DNA from: Micromonospora rhizosphaerae
GTDB lineage: Bacteria; Actinomycetota; Actinomycetes; Mycobacteriales; Micromonosporaceae
Length of the DNA stretch: 64,000 bases
Assembly: GCF_900091465.1 (NCBI RefSeq)
Contig: NZ_FMHV01000002.1
Span: 1,488,001-1,552,000, forward strand
Direction of reading: 5' to 3'
Below are positions 44,988 through 53,794 of the stretch, piece after piece. Under the pieces are notes generated by a model, which searched no databases, was not told where the DNA came from, and saw only the letters and a list, made by a program, of their open reading frames with translations. The position numbers and the translations under genes are program-made. How positions within the stretch are numbered: position 1 is the first letter of the stretch; each line of letters starts with the position of its first letter.

Positions 44988-45479
44988 ATGAGCCACTCCG
45001 TCGCCGGAGAGCCGCCCTCTGCCGGACGCCGTTCCGCACCGCCGACCACCGCCGTCTACTCCGCCGCGGAGTGGGACCTGCTGACCGACCTGCCGGGCCG
45101 GGTCCTCGTCGCCGCCGCCTCGCCGGGGCCCGGGCGCCCGTCCCGTGGGGTCGCCGCCGGGCTCGCCGGTCTGGACGCCGTGGCGGCCGGCCGGGGCTTC
45201 GACAGCGATCTGGTCCGGGCCGTGGTCGCCGCGATCTACGCCCGCCACGACGGCGCCTCGGCGCGGTACGAGCGCCTCACCGACATGGTGGACCTGCTGG
45301 CGGCCTGCCGCGCGGCGGTGCGGGTGCTCCAGCGGCGGGCCGATCCGGCCGACTCGGCGGCGTACCGGCAGTGGGTGGAGTCGGTAGCGGCCCGGGTCTG
45401 TCGAGCCTCCGTCGCCGACTCGAGTCCGGCCGACCGGCGCTTCCTCGACCGGGTCGGCAGTGCCCTGGGGCTGCGCTGA
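44988..45479 (+). CDS. Hypothetical helical protein, 163 residues
   Basis: No family is recognised. The predicted protein is almost entirely alpha-helical with a short disordered N-terminus (VYSAAEWDLLTDLPGRVLVAA, then DLVRAVVAAIYARHDGASARYERLTDMVDLL). ATG 44988 has GGAGG five bases before it. It sits 56 bp ahead of a SpoU methyltransferase gene on the same strand and could be cotranscribed. Confidence 0.7.
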   Translation: MSHSVAGEPPSAGRRSAPPTTAVYSAAEWDLLTDLPGRVLVAAASPGPGRPSRGVAAGLAGLDAVAAGRGFDSDLVRAVVAAIYARHDGASARYERLTDMVDLLAACRAAVRVLQRRADPADSAAYRQWVESVAARVCRASVADSSPADRRFLDRVGSALGLR

Positions 45480-45535
45480 GCGGCGGGGCGGGTCCCGGCC
45501 GAGGCGGCGCGGAGGGGCCGTACCCTCTGGAAACC

Positions 45536-46159
45536 GTGACCGGTGAGCAGCTCGACGTGGGTGTGGGGCCGTGGCCCGGCGACCCGCCGGACGACCCACG
45601 GTACGACCCGGAGCTGCTCGCCGAGGGCGACCGGCGCAACGTGGTCGACCGCTACCGCTACTGGCGGCGGGAGGCCGTGGTGGCCGACCTCGACCGGCGT
45701 CGGCACGACTTCCACGTGGCGATCGAGAACTGGCAGCACGACTTCAACATCGGCACGGTGGTCCGCAACGCCAACGCCTTCCTCGCCGCCGAGGTGCACA
45801 TCGTCGGCCGGCGCCGGTGGAACCGGCGGGGCGCCATGGTGACCGACCGCTACCAGCACGTCCGGCACCATCCGAGCATCGAGGAGTTCGTCGAGTGGGC
45901 CGCGGCGCAGCGGCTGCCGGTGGTCGGCATCGACAACCTGCCCGGCGCCAGGCCGCTGGAGACCACCACCCTGCCGCGCCGCTGCGCGCTCCTCTTCGGC
46001 CAGGAGGGCCCGGGCCTGTCGGACCCGGCGCGGGCCGCGTGCGACCAGCTCTTCTCCATCGCCCAGTACGGCTCGACCCGCTCCATCAATGCCGGAGTGG
46101 CCAGCGGCATCGCGATGCACGCCTGGGTCCGGGCCCACGCCGGTCCGCCGCCCGACTGA
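45536..46159 (+). CDS. SpoU/TrmH-family RNA methyltransferase
   Basis: The 207-residue protein has the SpoU knot motifs: HVAIENWQHDFNIGTVVRNANAF (motif 1, Asn and Arg for catalysis), LLFGQEGPGLS (motif 2) and SIAQYGSTRSINAGVASGIAMHAWVR (motif 3). It 2'-O-methylates tRNA or rRNA; the target is unknown. An unusual 50-residue acidic/Arg N-terminus precedes the knot. GTG 45536 is used. Confidence 0.88.
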   Translation: MTGEQLDVGVGPWPGDPPDDPRYDPELLAEGDRRNVVDRYRYWRREAVVADLDRRRHDFHVAIENWQHDFNIGTVVRNANAFLAAEVHIVGRRRWNRRGAMVTDRYQHVRHHPSIEEFVEWAAAQRLPVVGIDNLPGARPLETTTLPRRCALLFGQEGPGLSDPARAACDQLFSIAQYGSTRSINAGVASGIAMHAWVRAHAGPPPD

Positions 46160-46198
46160 ATCCGCCCCGGTCCGTCCGCTCCGCTTGACGGGCCGACG

Positions 46199-46918
46199 GT
46201 GCGGGGTGACGGTAAAGATGTGAGTGTCGCGGTGAGTTGTCCGAGGTGCGCGGGCCCGATCCGGGAGCCGGACCTGATGCACAGTGAGTCACGGTGCCTG
46301 CGCTGCGGCCCGGTCCCCCCGCTGCACGTGCCCGAGCACATCGGCGCCGAGATCGTGGCGAGCGTGGTGGAGCGGATCGCCGCCGACGCCGACCCGCCCC
46401 AGCGGCCGGGCGTCCCGCTGTGGTGCCCATGGCCCCTGCCGCCCGGCTGGACCCTGACCGGGGTGGCGTGGGCCGGGGACGACCGGGGCGGCATCCGGGC
46501 CACCGCGGCCGCCTGCGCCGGTCCGGCCCCATTCGACGGTGGACCGGCGGACCTGCTCTTCGTCGCCGAGGAGCCGGGGGTCGGCCTGGGCAACCGCTTC
46601 GCGGGGGTGCCGGGCCCGGACCCGGGACCGCAGCTCGAGGAGGCGTTGACGGATCCCGGCCCAGGTCACCCCGAACGCCTGCCGCACGCCAAAATCCGGG
46701 TGGGCGGGCACCCCACTCCACTGTGGTTGGTGAATTCTCCGAGGGATCGAAGCGCGTACGCGGGCGAGGCTCGGGGTATGTGGCTCCATGCGATAGCCTG
46801 GCCGGCGAGTGCGGGTCACCTCCTCGCGGAAGAAGTCGCGCTGCACGACCTCACCGAGTGGACTCCGCCCGAACTCGTGTACGGCGCACCATCTCCGTAT
46901 CTGCACGGCAAGGCCTGA
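46199..46918 (+). CDS. DUF6758-like zinc-ribbon protein
   Basis: The 239-residue protein begins with a zinc ribbon, SCPRCAGPI...RCLRCGPV (four cysteines, residues 14-36), then a roughly 180-residue domain with VPLWCPWPLPPGWTLTGVAWAGDDRGG and GHPTPLWLVNSPRDRSAYAGEARG. These fit the actinobacterial DUF6758 family as I recall it. Function unknown. Start uncertain between GTG 46199 and GTG 46220. Confidence 0.72.
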   Translation: MRGDGKDVSVAVSCPRCAGPIREPDLMHSESRCLRCGPVPPLHVPEHIGAEIVASVVERIAADADPPQRPGVPLWCPWPLPPGWTLTGVAWAGDDRGGIRATAAACAGPAPFDGGPADLLFVAEEPGVGLGNRFAGVPGPDPGPQLEEALTDPGPGHPERLPHAKIRVGGHPTPLWLVNSPRDRSAYAGEARGMWLHAIAWPASAGHLLAEEVALHDLTEWTPPELVYGAPSPYLHGKA

Positions 46919-47036
46919 CCGGCCCGCCGGGCGGGTCGGGGAACGGGGCGCGGATATTCACTGTACGACACGATGCTGATACCCTGGGTGCCCCGGCCAT
47001 AATGGGACCCGGCGCCACGCGAGAGGATGGCCCACC

Positions 47037-47195
47037 ATGGTCAAGAAGCTCCTCACCTGGGCCCTGGTCGCGTTCTTGATCTTCTTCATCGCCTACCGGC
47101 CCAACTCCGCCGCGGACGTCGCCAAGTCGCTCGGCGGCGGCATCATGGACATCGCTCAGGGCTTCGGCGACTTCTTCACCAGCCTGGTCGCCTAG
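47037..47195 (+). CDS. Small single-span membrane protein, 52 residues
   Basis: This ATG-initiated frame (47037 to TAG at 47195) encodes MVKKLLTWALVAFLIFFIAY followed by a 32-residue amphipathic tail (AADVAKSLGGGIMDIAQGFG). GAGAGGAT precedes the start. It stops 6 bp before the PH-domain gene, so the two form an operon. Hydrophobic pattern and third-base GC support it as a real gene. Function is unknown. Confidence 0.75.
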   Translation: MVKKLLTWALVAFLIFFIAYRPNSAADVAKSLGGGIMDIAQGFGDFFTSLVA

Positions 47196-47201
47196 CCGTC
47201 G

Positions 47202-48083
47202 ATGGGCAGCCCCGCCGGTCCCCCCTTCGACCCCGACGACCCCGACCGGGAGCGCCGGGAGCGCGACACTGAGCCGATCCCTCCGATCGGGCCCGACGAC
47301 GGTCCCGGCTTCGGCCGCGGCGCGGGCCTCGGCGACGGTCCCTCCCTTTCGGACGACGTCGGCTACGGCCCCGGCCCCGGCTACGCGGGCGAGGGCGGGT
47401 CCGGCCGGGCCTGGGTCCGCGACCCCGAGGCCGGCTACCAGCAGCCGCAGATCACCGAGGAGGAGCTGGCCGGCCTGCGGGTGGACGCCTCCGGCATGCC
47501 GACGGGCACCCGGCGGGTAATGCCCCTCGACGACGAGCCGAGCCCGCTGGCCGCGCGCTACCTGTTCCCCACCGAGCGGTTCCGGGGCGAGTGGAAGCGG
47601 CACTGGATCTACATCGCCAAGCCGCTGCTCATCGGCATCCTTGCCACCTTCGTCCTCGGGTACCTCTCCGGCTTCCTCGCCGGGCGCGACGTCGGCTCGC
47701 TGACCACCGTCGCCGTGCTGCTCTGGTTCCTGCTGATGGGCTGGGTCGCGTGGCAGGTCGCCGAATGGTGGTACAACCGGTTCATCCTCACCAACAAGCG
47801 GGTGATGGTGGTGGACGGCATCATCACCCGGCGGGTGGCGATGATGCCGCTGGTCCGGGTCACCGACATGAAGTACGAGCAGTCACCGGCCGGGCGGGCG
47901 CTCAACTACGGCACCTTCGTGCTGGAATCGGCCGGTCAGGAGCAGGCGCTGCGCGAGATCAAGAGTCTGCCCAGACCGAACGAGCTCTACCTGCGCGTGG
48001 TCGAGGAGATGTACGAGCCGCAGGCGGTCGAGGCGCGGTTGGGCAAGGAGGCGGACGAGGCCAAGGCCGACGACGGTGCGTGA
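47202..48083 (+). CDS. Membrane protein with bacterial PH (YdbS-like) domain
   Basis: The 293-residue protein has a 120-residue disordered Asp/Gly/Pro-rich N-terminus, two transmembrane helices near 140-162 and 170-190, and a bPH2 domain (WWYNRFILTNKRVMVVDGIITRRVAMMPLVRVTDMKYEQSPAGRALNYGTFVLESAG). The NYGTF motif is typical. Acidic C-terminal tail follows. It is cotranscribed with the upstream 52-residue membrane protein. Confidence 0.85.
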   Translation: MGSPAGPPFDPDDPDRERRERDTEPIPPIGPDDGPGFGRGAGLGDGPSLSDDVGYGPGPGYAGEGGSGRAWVRDPEAGYQQPQITEEELAGLRVDASGMPTGTRRVMPLDDEPSPLAARYLFPTERFRGEWKRHWIYIAKPLLIGILATFVLGYLSGFLAGRDVGSLTTVAVLLWFLLMGWVAWQVAEWWYNRFILTNKRVMVVDGIITRRVAMMPLVRVTDMKYEQSPAGRALNYGTFVLESAGQEQALREIKSLPRPNELYLRVVEEMYEPQAVEARLGKEADEAKADDGA

Positions 48084-48185
48084 AACTTTTTGTCCGAACA
48101 TCGGATGAACGGCGCACCTTTTGCCGTCGACCGGACCTCCCCGGTCATGGCAGCCTGCCAGGGAGAACGGGTGTGGAGGTGAACG

Positions 48186-48887
48186 GTGGCGAGGAGGGAC
48201 CCGCTGGAGGAGGAGTTCCGCGAGTTCGTCGCGGCCCGCTCCGGTGCCCTGCTGCGTACCGCCTATCTGCTCGCCGGGGACTGGGCGACCGCCGAGGACC
48301 TGCTCCAGACCGCGCTGACCAAGACCTACCTGGCCTGGAAGCGGCTCGGCGGGATCGAGGCCATCGAGCCGTACGCCCGCCGGGTCCTGGTCAACACCTC
48401 CACGAGCTGGTGGCGCCGCCGCTGGCACGGTGAGCGTCCCACCGAGGTGCTGCCGGAACGGGCCGGCGTCGACGAGATCGAGCAGCAGCTCGACCGGGAC
48501 GCGCTCTGGCGGCACCTGAGGGCGCTGCCTGCCCGGCAGCGCGCCGTGCTGGTGCTGCGCTTCTACGAGGACATGTCGGAGGCGCAGACCGCGGCCCTGC
48601 TGGAGATCTCCCCGGGCACCGTGAAGAGCCAGACCTCCCGGGCCCTGTCCACGCTGCGCCGCCGGCTGGGCTCGGAGGCCGCCCTCGGCCTGCCGACGGA
48701 GCAGGAGGCGCCCTCGGCCCGGCCGGCCGCCCGTACCCCGGTCCGCCCGCGACCCGCGGCGTCCCCGGCCCCGGCGGCCGCCCCGGTGCCACCGGTCGAA
48801 CGCGCGCCGGCGGTCCGCCCAGCCCCCCTTTCCCGCGGCCCGGCCACTGCCCGGCCGGCCGCCGCCGTCGCGGCGGAGACCCGATGA
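48186..48887 (+). CDS. SigE-family (ECF-like) RNA polymerase sigma factor
   Basis: The 233-residue protein has sigma region 2 (residues 10-75, LLRTAYLLAGDWATAEDLLQTALTKTYLAWKRL) and region 4 (residues 110-165, LPARQRAVLVLRFYEDMSEAQTAALLEISPGTVKSQTSRALSTLRRRL). This is the actinobacterial SigE-family type of small sigma factor. A 65-residue Ala/Pro-rich tail is unusual. The stop overlaps the start of the next gene (ATGA), indicating a coupled membrane partner. Confidence 0.9.
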   Translation: MARRDPLEEEFREFVAARSGALLRTAYLLAGDWATAEDLLQTALTKTYLAWKRLGGIEAIEPYARRVLVNTSTSWWRRRWHGERPTEVLPERAGVDEIEQQLDRDALWRHLRALPARQRAVLVLRFYEDMSEAQTAALLEISPGTVKSQTSRALSTLRRRLGSEAALGLPTEQEAPSARPAARTPVRPRPAASPAPAAAPVPPVERAPAVRPAPLSRGPATARPAAAVAAETR

Positions 48888-50170
48888 GCCGGACGCACCA
48901 TGCCTGCGACAACCAGACGGCCTGCGACAACCAGACGGACGGTCCGGAGCGTCCATTCCCCGTGACGCAGGACGAGCTGGAGCGGGCACTGCGGGAGAGC
49001 TTCGCCCGTCGGGTCGCCGTGCCGCGGCCGTTCGCCGCAGACCCGGCCGGCGTGGCCATCCGGCAGGCAAACCGGACGGTCCGCCGCCGGGCGCTGGCCG
49101 GACTGGCCCTGGCGGGGGTGGCCACGGTGCTGGTCACCACCGGCATGGCCCGGCTCGGCGAGCAGCCGACCCGCGACGGCACCCCGACGGTGGTGCTCGG
49201 CGACCCACGCGGCTCGTCGGCGTCGCCGCTGCCGACCACGCCCTTGCCCGGGCCGCCGGCGAACGGGCTGGTCCGCGCCGAGGTGGACCTGATCATCGGC
49301 TCCTGGATCGACACCAGCGGCGGCGAGCGGCGGGAGCTGACCGGCGTGGGGCAGGTCGACCGGGCACAGCGCGTCCCCGACGACGGGGGCTGGCTGATCA
49401 CCTCGGCGGTCACCGCGGCCGGCCGTACCCTCTGGTGGTTGCCGCCCAACGGCAGCCCCTCCCAGATCCTGCTCGCCGGCGCGGACGCGATCGCGCTGGC
49501 GCCGGACGGACGGCAGGTCGCCTGGCGCGACGGCGGGGAAATCTTCGCCGCCGGCCTGGTCGGCGGCCAACTCATCGCGACCGCCCGGACCGCCGCCCCG
49601 GACGGGGCGGTGCCGGTCGGCTTCGCCGGCAACGACGCCGTCCTGGTGCGGCAGCCCCAGCAGGGCGGATTCACCGTCTGGCGGCGGTCGATCGGTGCGC
49701 TGCCGCCGTCCGCCGAGCGGAACGTCCTGAACGTGTACGGCGTGCTGCCCGACGGCCGGGTGGTCGGGCAGGTCTCCGCGGGCACGCCCCGCCGGCCCTG
49801 CCTGGCCGTGCTCGACGCGGCCCACGGCCTGGCCTCGGTGCGGACGGGCTGCGGCCCGGAGCTGGGCACCGACGGCCGCGGCGCGGTCTCGGCGGACGGA
49901 CGCTGGCTGCTGGTGAACGGCGCGAAGAAGGACGCCCTACTGGTCGACCTGACCACGCTCGACTCGGGCGTGTCGGCCCGGCCCGCCGGTACCGCGGTGA
50001 GCGGCGCCGTGGCCTGGACTCCGGGCGCGGCGCTCCACGTCGACGGCGCCGGCCGGCTGGTCCGGGTACGGGTCGACCGGGTGCTGGCCGGCGAGCGGCC
50101 GAAGCCGACTCCGGTGGACGGCGTCGCGCCGGGCGACCGCCCAGTCGTGGTGAGCGACCCACCTTCCTGA
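48884..50170 (+). CDS. Membrane-anchored partner of the SigE-family sigma factor, beta-propeller-like
   Basis: The 428-residue protein has a roughly 70-residue cytoplasmic N-terminus, one transmembrane helix (ALAGLALAGVATVLVTTGMA, about 70-89) and an outside part that looks like TolB/WD-type propeller blades (ALAPDGRQVAWRDGGEIFAA; AVSADGRWLLVNG). Overlap with the sigma gene suggests it is the anti-sigma or sensor, but no ZAS zinc motif is present. A perfect 18-bp tandem duplication near codon 7 encodes ACDNQT twice. Confidence 0.72.
   Translation: MSRTHHACDNQTACDNQTDGPERPFPVTQDELERALRESFARRVAVPRPFAADPAGVAIRQANRTVRRRALAGLALAGVATVLVTTGMARLGEQPTRDGTPTVVLGDPRGSSASPLPTTPLPGPPANGLVRAEVDLIIGSWIDTSGGERRELTGVGQVDRAQRVPDDGGWLITSAVTAAGRTLWWLPPNGSPSQILLAGADAIALAPDGRQVAWRDGGEIFAAGLVGGQLIATARTAAPDGAVPVGFAGNDAVLVRQPQQGGFTVWRRSIGALPPSAERNVLNVYGVLPDGRVVGQVSAGTPRRPCLAVLDAAHGLASVRTGCGPELGTDGRGAVSADGRWLLVNGAKKDALLVDLTTLDSGVSARPAGTAVSGAVAWTPGAALHVDGAGRLVRVRVDRVLAGERPKPTPVDGVAPGDRPVVVSDPPS
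48903..48938 (+). repeat. 18-bp perfect tandem duplication in coding sequence
   Basis: Two adjacent copies of CCTGCGACAACCAGACGG occur at 48903-48920 and 48921-48938, keeping the reading frame. It looks like a recent slippage event in the N-terminus of the sigma-partner gene. Confidence 0.9.
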
Positions 50171-50226
50171 CCACCCGGGCCGTGCACCGTCCCCGTCGGG
50201 TCACCGGGACCCGGTAGCGTCGGACG

Positions 50227-51099
50227 ATGACCACCGCCGCGACCGCCCGGATTGACCTGCACGCCCACTCCACCGCCAGCGACGGCACGCTCAACCCGGC
50301 CGAGCTGGTCCGCGCCGCCGCCGCTGTCGGGCTGGACATCGTCGCGATCACCGACCACGACACCACCGGCGGCTGGGCCGAGGCGGTACGCGCGCTGCCG
50401 CCCGGGCTCAGCCTGGTCCGCGGCGCTGAGCTCTCCTGCCGCTGGTACGGCGTCGAGCCGGCGATCCCGCTGCACCTGCTCGCGTACCTCTTCGACCCGG
50501 AGGAGCCGGAACTGGTCGCCGAGCTGGCCCGGGTACGGCTCGCCCGGGAGGAGCGCGGCGAGCGGATCGTGCGGCTGCTGCAGGCCGACGGGATCAAGGT
50601 GAGCTGGCGGGAGATCCTCGCCGGGGCGGGCGGCGGGACGGTCGGCCGGCCGCACATCGCCCAGGCGCTGATCCGGGCCGGGCTGGTGGCGACGACCACC
50701 GAGGCGTTCGGGCCGGACTGGCTGGGGGAGCGGTACCGACTGCCCAAGGAGGACATCGACGTCTTCCGGGCGGTGCGGCTGGTCCGGGCGGCCGGCGGGG
50801 TGCCCGTCTTCGCCCATCCCCGGGCGACCCGGCGGGGACGGATCGTGCCGGACGAGCTGATCGTCGAGCTGGCGGCGGCGGGGCTGGCCGGCCTGGAGGC
50901 CGACCACGAGGACCACTCGCCCGCCGAGCGGGCCCAGGTACGCCGACTCGCCGCCGAGCTGGGTCTCCTGGTCACCGGCTCGTCGGACTTCCACGGCACG
51001 CACAAGACCGTCCAGCTCGGCGCGAACACCACCGACCCGGAGGCGTACGAGCGGATCGTCGCCGCGTCCAGTGGGGTGACCCCGGTCGCTTCCGGCTGA
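50227..51099 (+). CDS. PHP-domain phosphoesterase (RNase AM/YciV-like)
   Basis: The 290-residue protein has the PHP metal-binding motifs: DLHAHSTASDGTLNPAEL near residue 10, AITDHDTTGGW, an acidic GAELSC, VFAHPRATRRG and the closing TGSSDFHG. The length and spacing fit the YciV/RNase AM or 3',5'-nucleotide phosphatase group. It would hydrolyse phosphoesters in the cytosol, with RNA 5'-end trimming in the best-studied relatives. Confidence 0.87.
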   Translation: MTTAATARIDLHAHSTASDGTLNPAELVRAAAAVGLDIVAITDHDTTGGWAEAVRALPPGLSLVRGAELSCRWYGVEPAIPLHLLAYLFDPEEPELVAELARVRLAREERGERIVRLLQADGIKVSWREILAGAGGGTVGRPHIAQALIRAGLVATTTEAFGPDWLGERYRLPKEDIDVFRAVRLVRAAGGVPVFAHPRATRRGRIVPDELIVELAAAGLAGLEADHEDHSPAERAQVRRLAAELGLLVTGSSDFHGTHKTVQLGANTTDPEAYERIVAASSGVTPVASG

Positions 51100-51139
51100 T
51101 CCGCGTTTCCGGCTCCGGGGGCGCGGCTACCGTGTGCGG

Positions 51140-51754
51140 GTGGATCTCAAGCTCTTCGGCGAGGTCTTCGTGACCCTGCTGGTGATCACCGACCCGCCGG
51201 GCATGATGCCCATCTTCGTCGCGCTGACCGGGCCGCTGCCGGCCCGCGACCGGAACCGGGCCGCCTGGCAGGCCGTCGCGCTGGCGCTCGGGGTGATCGT
51301 GATCTTCGCGGTGGCGGGGCAGACCCTGCTCGCGTACCTGCACGTCAAACTGCCGGCATTGCAGGCGGCCGGAGGGCTGCTGCTGGTGCTGGTCGCGTTG
51401 GAGCTGCTGACCGGCAAGTCCGACGACCCGAAGCAGCAGGTGACGTCCAACGTGGCGCTGGTGCCGCTGGGCACCCCGCTGCTGGCCGGCCCGGGCGCCA
51501 TCGTGGCCACCATGCTCTTCGTCCAGCGGGCCGAGGGGCTGACCGACTACGTCGCCATCGCCGCCGCGATCATCGCGGTGATGGTCGCGGTCTGGATCGT
51601 GCTGCGCTTCTCCGGAGTCATCGTCAGGATCCTCCGGCCGGCCGGCATCGAGGTGCTGACCCGGATCGCCGGTCTGCTGCTGGCCGCCATCGCGGTGCAG
51701 CTCATCGCCGACGCGGTGGCCGCCTTCGTCACCCAATACGTCAGCATGCGCTGA
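51140..51754 (+). CDS. MarC-family integral membrane protein
   Basis: The roughly 204-residue protein has six hydrophobic segments and the MarC/YchE signatures VITDPPGMMPIFVALTGPLP near residue 18, LVLVALELLTGK, and VPLGTPLLAGPGAIVATMLF near residue 115. The family is widespread and of unknown transport activity. GTG 51140 is preferred over GTG 51134; both are in frame. Confidence 0.88.
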   Translation: MDLKLFGEVFVTLLVITDPPGMMPIFVALTGPLPARDRNRAAWQAVALALGVIVIFAVAGQTLLAYLHVKLPALQAAGGLLLVLVALELLTGKSDDPKQQVTSNVALVPLGTPLLAGPGAIVATMLFVQRAEGLTDYVAIAAAIIAVMVAVWIVLRFSGVIVRILRPAGIEVLTRIAGLLLAAIAVQLIADAVAAFVTQYVSMR

Positions 51755-51817
51755 CCGCCTCCTCGCCCGGCCCGCCGTCGTCGCGGGGTGTCGTACCGGG
51801 GTGGCAGGATCTCAGGC

Positions 51818-52744
51818 GTGCGACGACCCTCCCCGACCGGACGACCGGCCGCCGGCGGCCGGGCCCCCCACCCGCGCGCCGAGCAGCTCGGCTTCGAGGG
51901 CATGCCGGAGCGGCTCTTCGTCTGCACGCCGAGCAAGCTCGGGGCCTACGCGGACTGCCCGCGCCGTTACCGCTACTCGTACGTCGACCGTCCCGCGCCG
52001 CCGAAGGGGCCGCCGTGGGCGCACAACTCGCTCGGCGCAAGCGTCCACACCGCCCTGAAGAACTGGTACGCGCTCGCCCCGGAGCGCCGCCGCCCGGAGG
52101 CGCTGGCCACGCTGCTCAAGGGCACCTGGGTGCGCGAGGGCTATCGCGACGACGAGCAGGAGCGGGAGGCCTACCGCCGGGCCCTGAGCTGGCTGGAGTC
52201 GTACGTCGCCGGCCTCGAGCCCGGCGTCGAGCCGGTCGGGGTGGAGCGGGTGGTGGCGGTCAAGACCGCGGTGCTCGCCTTCAACGGCCGCGCCGACCGG
52301 ATCGACGCCCGGCCCGGCCCGGACGGCCCCGAGCTGGTCATCGTGGACTACAAGACCGGCCGCACCGGCCTGGACGCCGACGACGCGCGCGGCTCGCAGG
52401 CCCTCGCGCTCTACGCGTACGCCGCCGAGCGGGTGTTCCGCCGGCCGTGCCGCCGGGTCGAGCTGCACCACCTGCCCACCGGCACGGTCGCCGCGCATGA
52501 GCACACCCCCGAGTCGCTGGCCCGGCAGGTCACCCGGGCCGAGGAGACCGCCCGGGACATCATGGCCGCCGAGCGGGCGGTCGCCGACGGCGCCGACCCG
52601 GACGAGGCGTTCCCGACCACACCCGGGCCGCGCTGCGGCTGGTGCGACTACCGCCGCACCTGCCCGACCGGGGCGCAGACTCCGGGCAAGGACCCGTGGG
52701 CGGCCGTGGACCTACCGGCCGAGACCATCTCCGACCAGGACTGA
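51818..52744 (+). CDS. PD-(D/E)XK nuclease family protein (RecB/Cas4-like)
   Basis: The 308-residue protein has TPSKLGAYADCPRRYRYSYVDR near residue 40, the catalytic GRADRID (Asp) and LVIVDYKTG (Asp-x-Lys) near residues 160-190, and a C-terminal CGWCDYRRTCP. The single N-terminal Cys plus three C-terminal Cys is the iron-sulfur arrangement of AddB/Cas4/RecB-like nucleases. There is no CRISPR array nearby, so a DNA-repair role is more likely than Cas4. GTG 51818 is used. Confidence 0.88.
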   Translation: MRRPSPTGRPAAGGRAPHPRAEQLGFEGMPERLFVCTPSKLGAYADCPRRYRYSYVDRPAPPKGPPWAHNSLGASVHTALKNWYALAPERRRPEALATLLKGTWVREGYRDDEQEREAYRRALSWLESYVAGLEPGVEPVGVERVVAVKTAVLAFNGRADRIDARPGPDGPELVIVDYKTGRTGLDADDARGSQALALYAYAAERVFRRPCRRVELHHLPTGTVAAHEHTPESLARQVTRAEETARDIMAAERAVADGADPDEAFPTTPGPRCGWCDYRRTCPTGAQTPGKDPWAAVDLPAETISDQD

Positions 52745-52767
52745 CCACGTCCGGCACTCGTCGTCGT

Positions 52768-52793
52768 GGCCGACCGGCGGTCGGCGGTCGGCC
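52768..52793 (+). terminator. Hairpin after the nuclease gene
   Basis: A 9-bp stem GGCCGACCG (52768-52776) pairs with 52785-52793 across an 8-base loop. It sits in a GGCGGTCGG-repeat stretch 24 bp after the stop codon and before the convergent DUF2236 gene. Confidence 0.5.
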
Positions 52794-52877
52794 GGCGGTC
52801 GTGGGATGCGGCCAATCCGGGCGGCCGGACGCCCTGGATTGCCGCAACCCGCGTCGGTCTTCACCACCAAGGCTGGC

Positions 52878-53735
52878 TCAGCCGGCGGCGGCGGTGCGGC
52901 GGGCGGCGCGTTCCTTGGCCGCCTGCTGCCTCGGGCCCTCCCGGTAGCGCCGGGGCAGCGCCGCGAGGGCGAGCCGGAGCGCGCGGACGCTCAGGTCCGC
53001 GGAGAGCGCGGTGGTGGGCAGCCCGAGGCCGCCGTACAGCCGCCGGGCCCAGGCCGGCAGCAGCCCCAGCGCGGTGCCGGCGATGCCGAGGTACGCCCAG
53101 CGTGGCGGCCCGAGGTCCACGCCGAGCCGGGCCGGCAGGCTGAGCTTCCAGGGGATCGGTGGAGCGGTGAGGAACAGGGCCGTCTCGGCCGCCTCCTTCG
53201 TCATCCGCAGGTCGCCGCGGACCTGCCGGTAGTAGTCGTCCACCTCGTCGGCGGTGCCCGGCACCTCGGTCGGGCTCAGCCCGACCAGGGCCGCCGCCCG
53301 GCGCTGTTCGGTGTAGTAGCCGTCCACCTCGGCATCGGTCAGGGCCAGACCCGCCCGGCGGGCGGTGCTGACGAAGGACTCGACCTCGGCGACGTGCACC
53401 CAGCGCAGCAGTTCCGGGTCGTCGACCCGGAACTCCTCGCCGGTGAACGGGTCGGTGGCCCGCATCCGGGCGTGCAGCGTACGCAGCCGCTGGCCCGCCG
53501 CCTCGGCCTCGGCCGTGGTGCCGTAGATCGTCGTGGCCACGTAGGTGGCGGTGCGGATCAGGCGACCCCAGGCGTCGGTGCGGTAGTTGCTGTTCTGGGC
53601 GACCCCGGCCATCGCGCGGGGATGCAGCGCCTGGAGGTAGAGCGAACGCAGGCCTGCAACGAACAGGATCGGCTCCCCGTGCACCTTCCACGTGACCGAT
53701 CCCGGACCGAAGAGGCCGAGGTCATCGGAGTCCAC
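52878..53735 (-). CDS. DUF2236 (MpaB-like oxygenase family) protein
   Basis: The 285-residue protein has the DUF2236 pattern: FGPGSVTWKVHGEPILFVAGLRSLYLQALHPRAMAGVAQNSNY near the start and LRWVHVAEVESFVSTARR later. The conserved histidines (WKVHGEP, LHPRAM, WVHVAE) match the haem-binding set of this oxygenase-like family, related to latex-clearing protein. A long C-terminal basic tail follows. GTG 53735 start. Substrate unknown. Confidence 0.85.
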   Translation of the reverse strand: MDSDDLGLFGPGSVTWKVHGEPILFVAGLRSLYLQALHPRAMAGVAQNSNYRTDAWGRLIRTATYVATTIYGTTAEAEAAGQRLRTLHARMRATDPFTGEEFRVDDPELLRWVHVAEVESFVSTARRAGLALTDAEVDGYYTEQRRAAALVGLSPTEVPGTADEVDDYYRQVRGDLRMTKEAAETALFLTAPPIPWKLSLPARLGVDLGPPRWAYLGIAGTALGLLPAWARRLYGGLGLPTTALSADLSVRALRLALAALPRRYREGPRQQAAKERAARRTAAAG

Positions 53736-53794
53736 CGCCCAAGAGTGCCACGGCAGGGGTGGCGGCCCGGGCCGTCGCGCGGTCGGCGGCGGGG

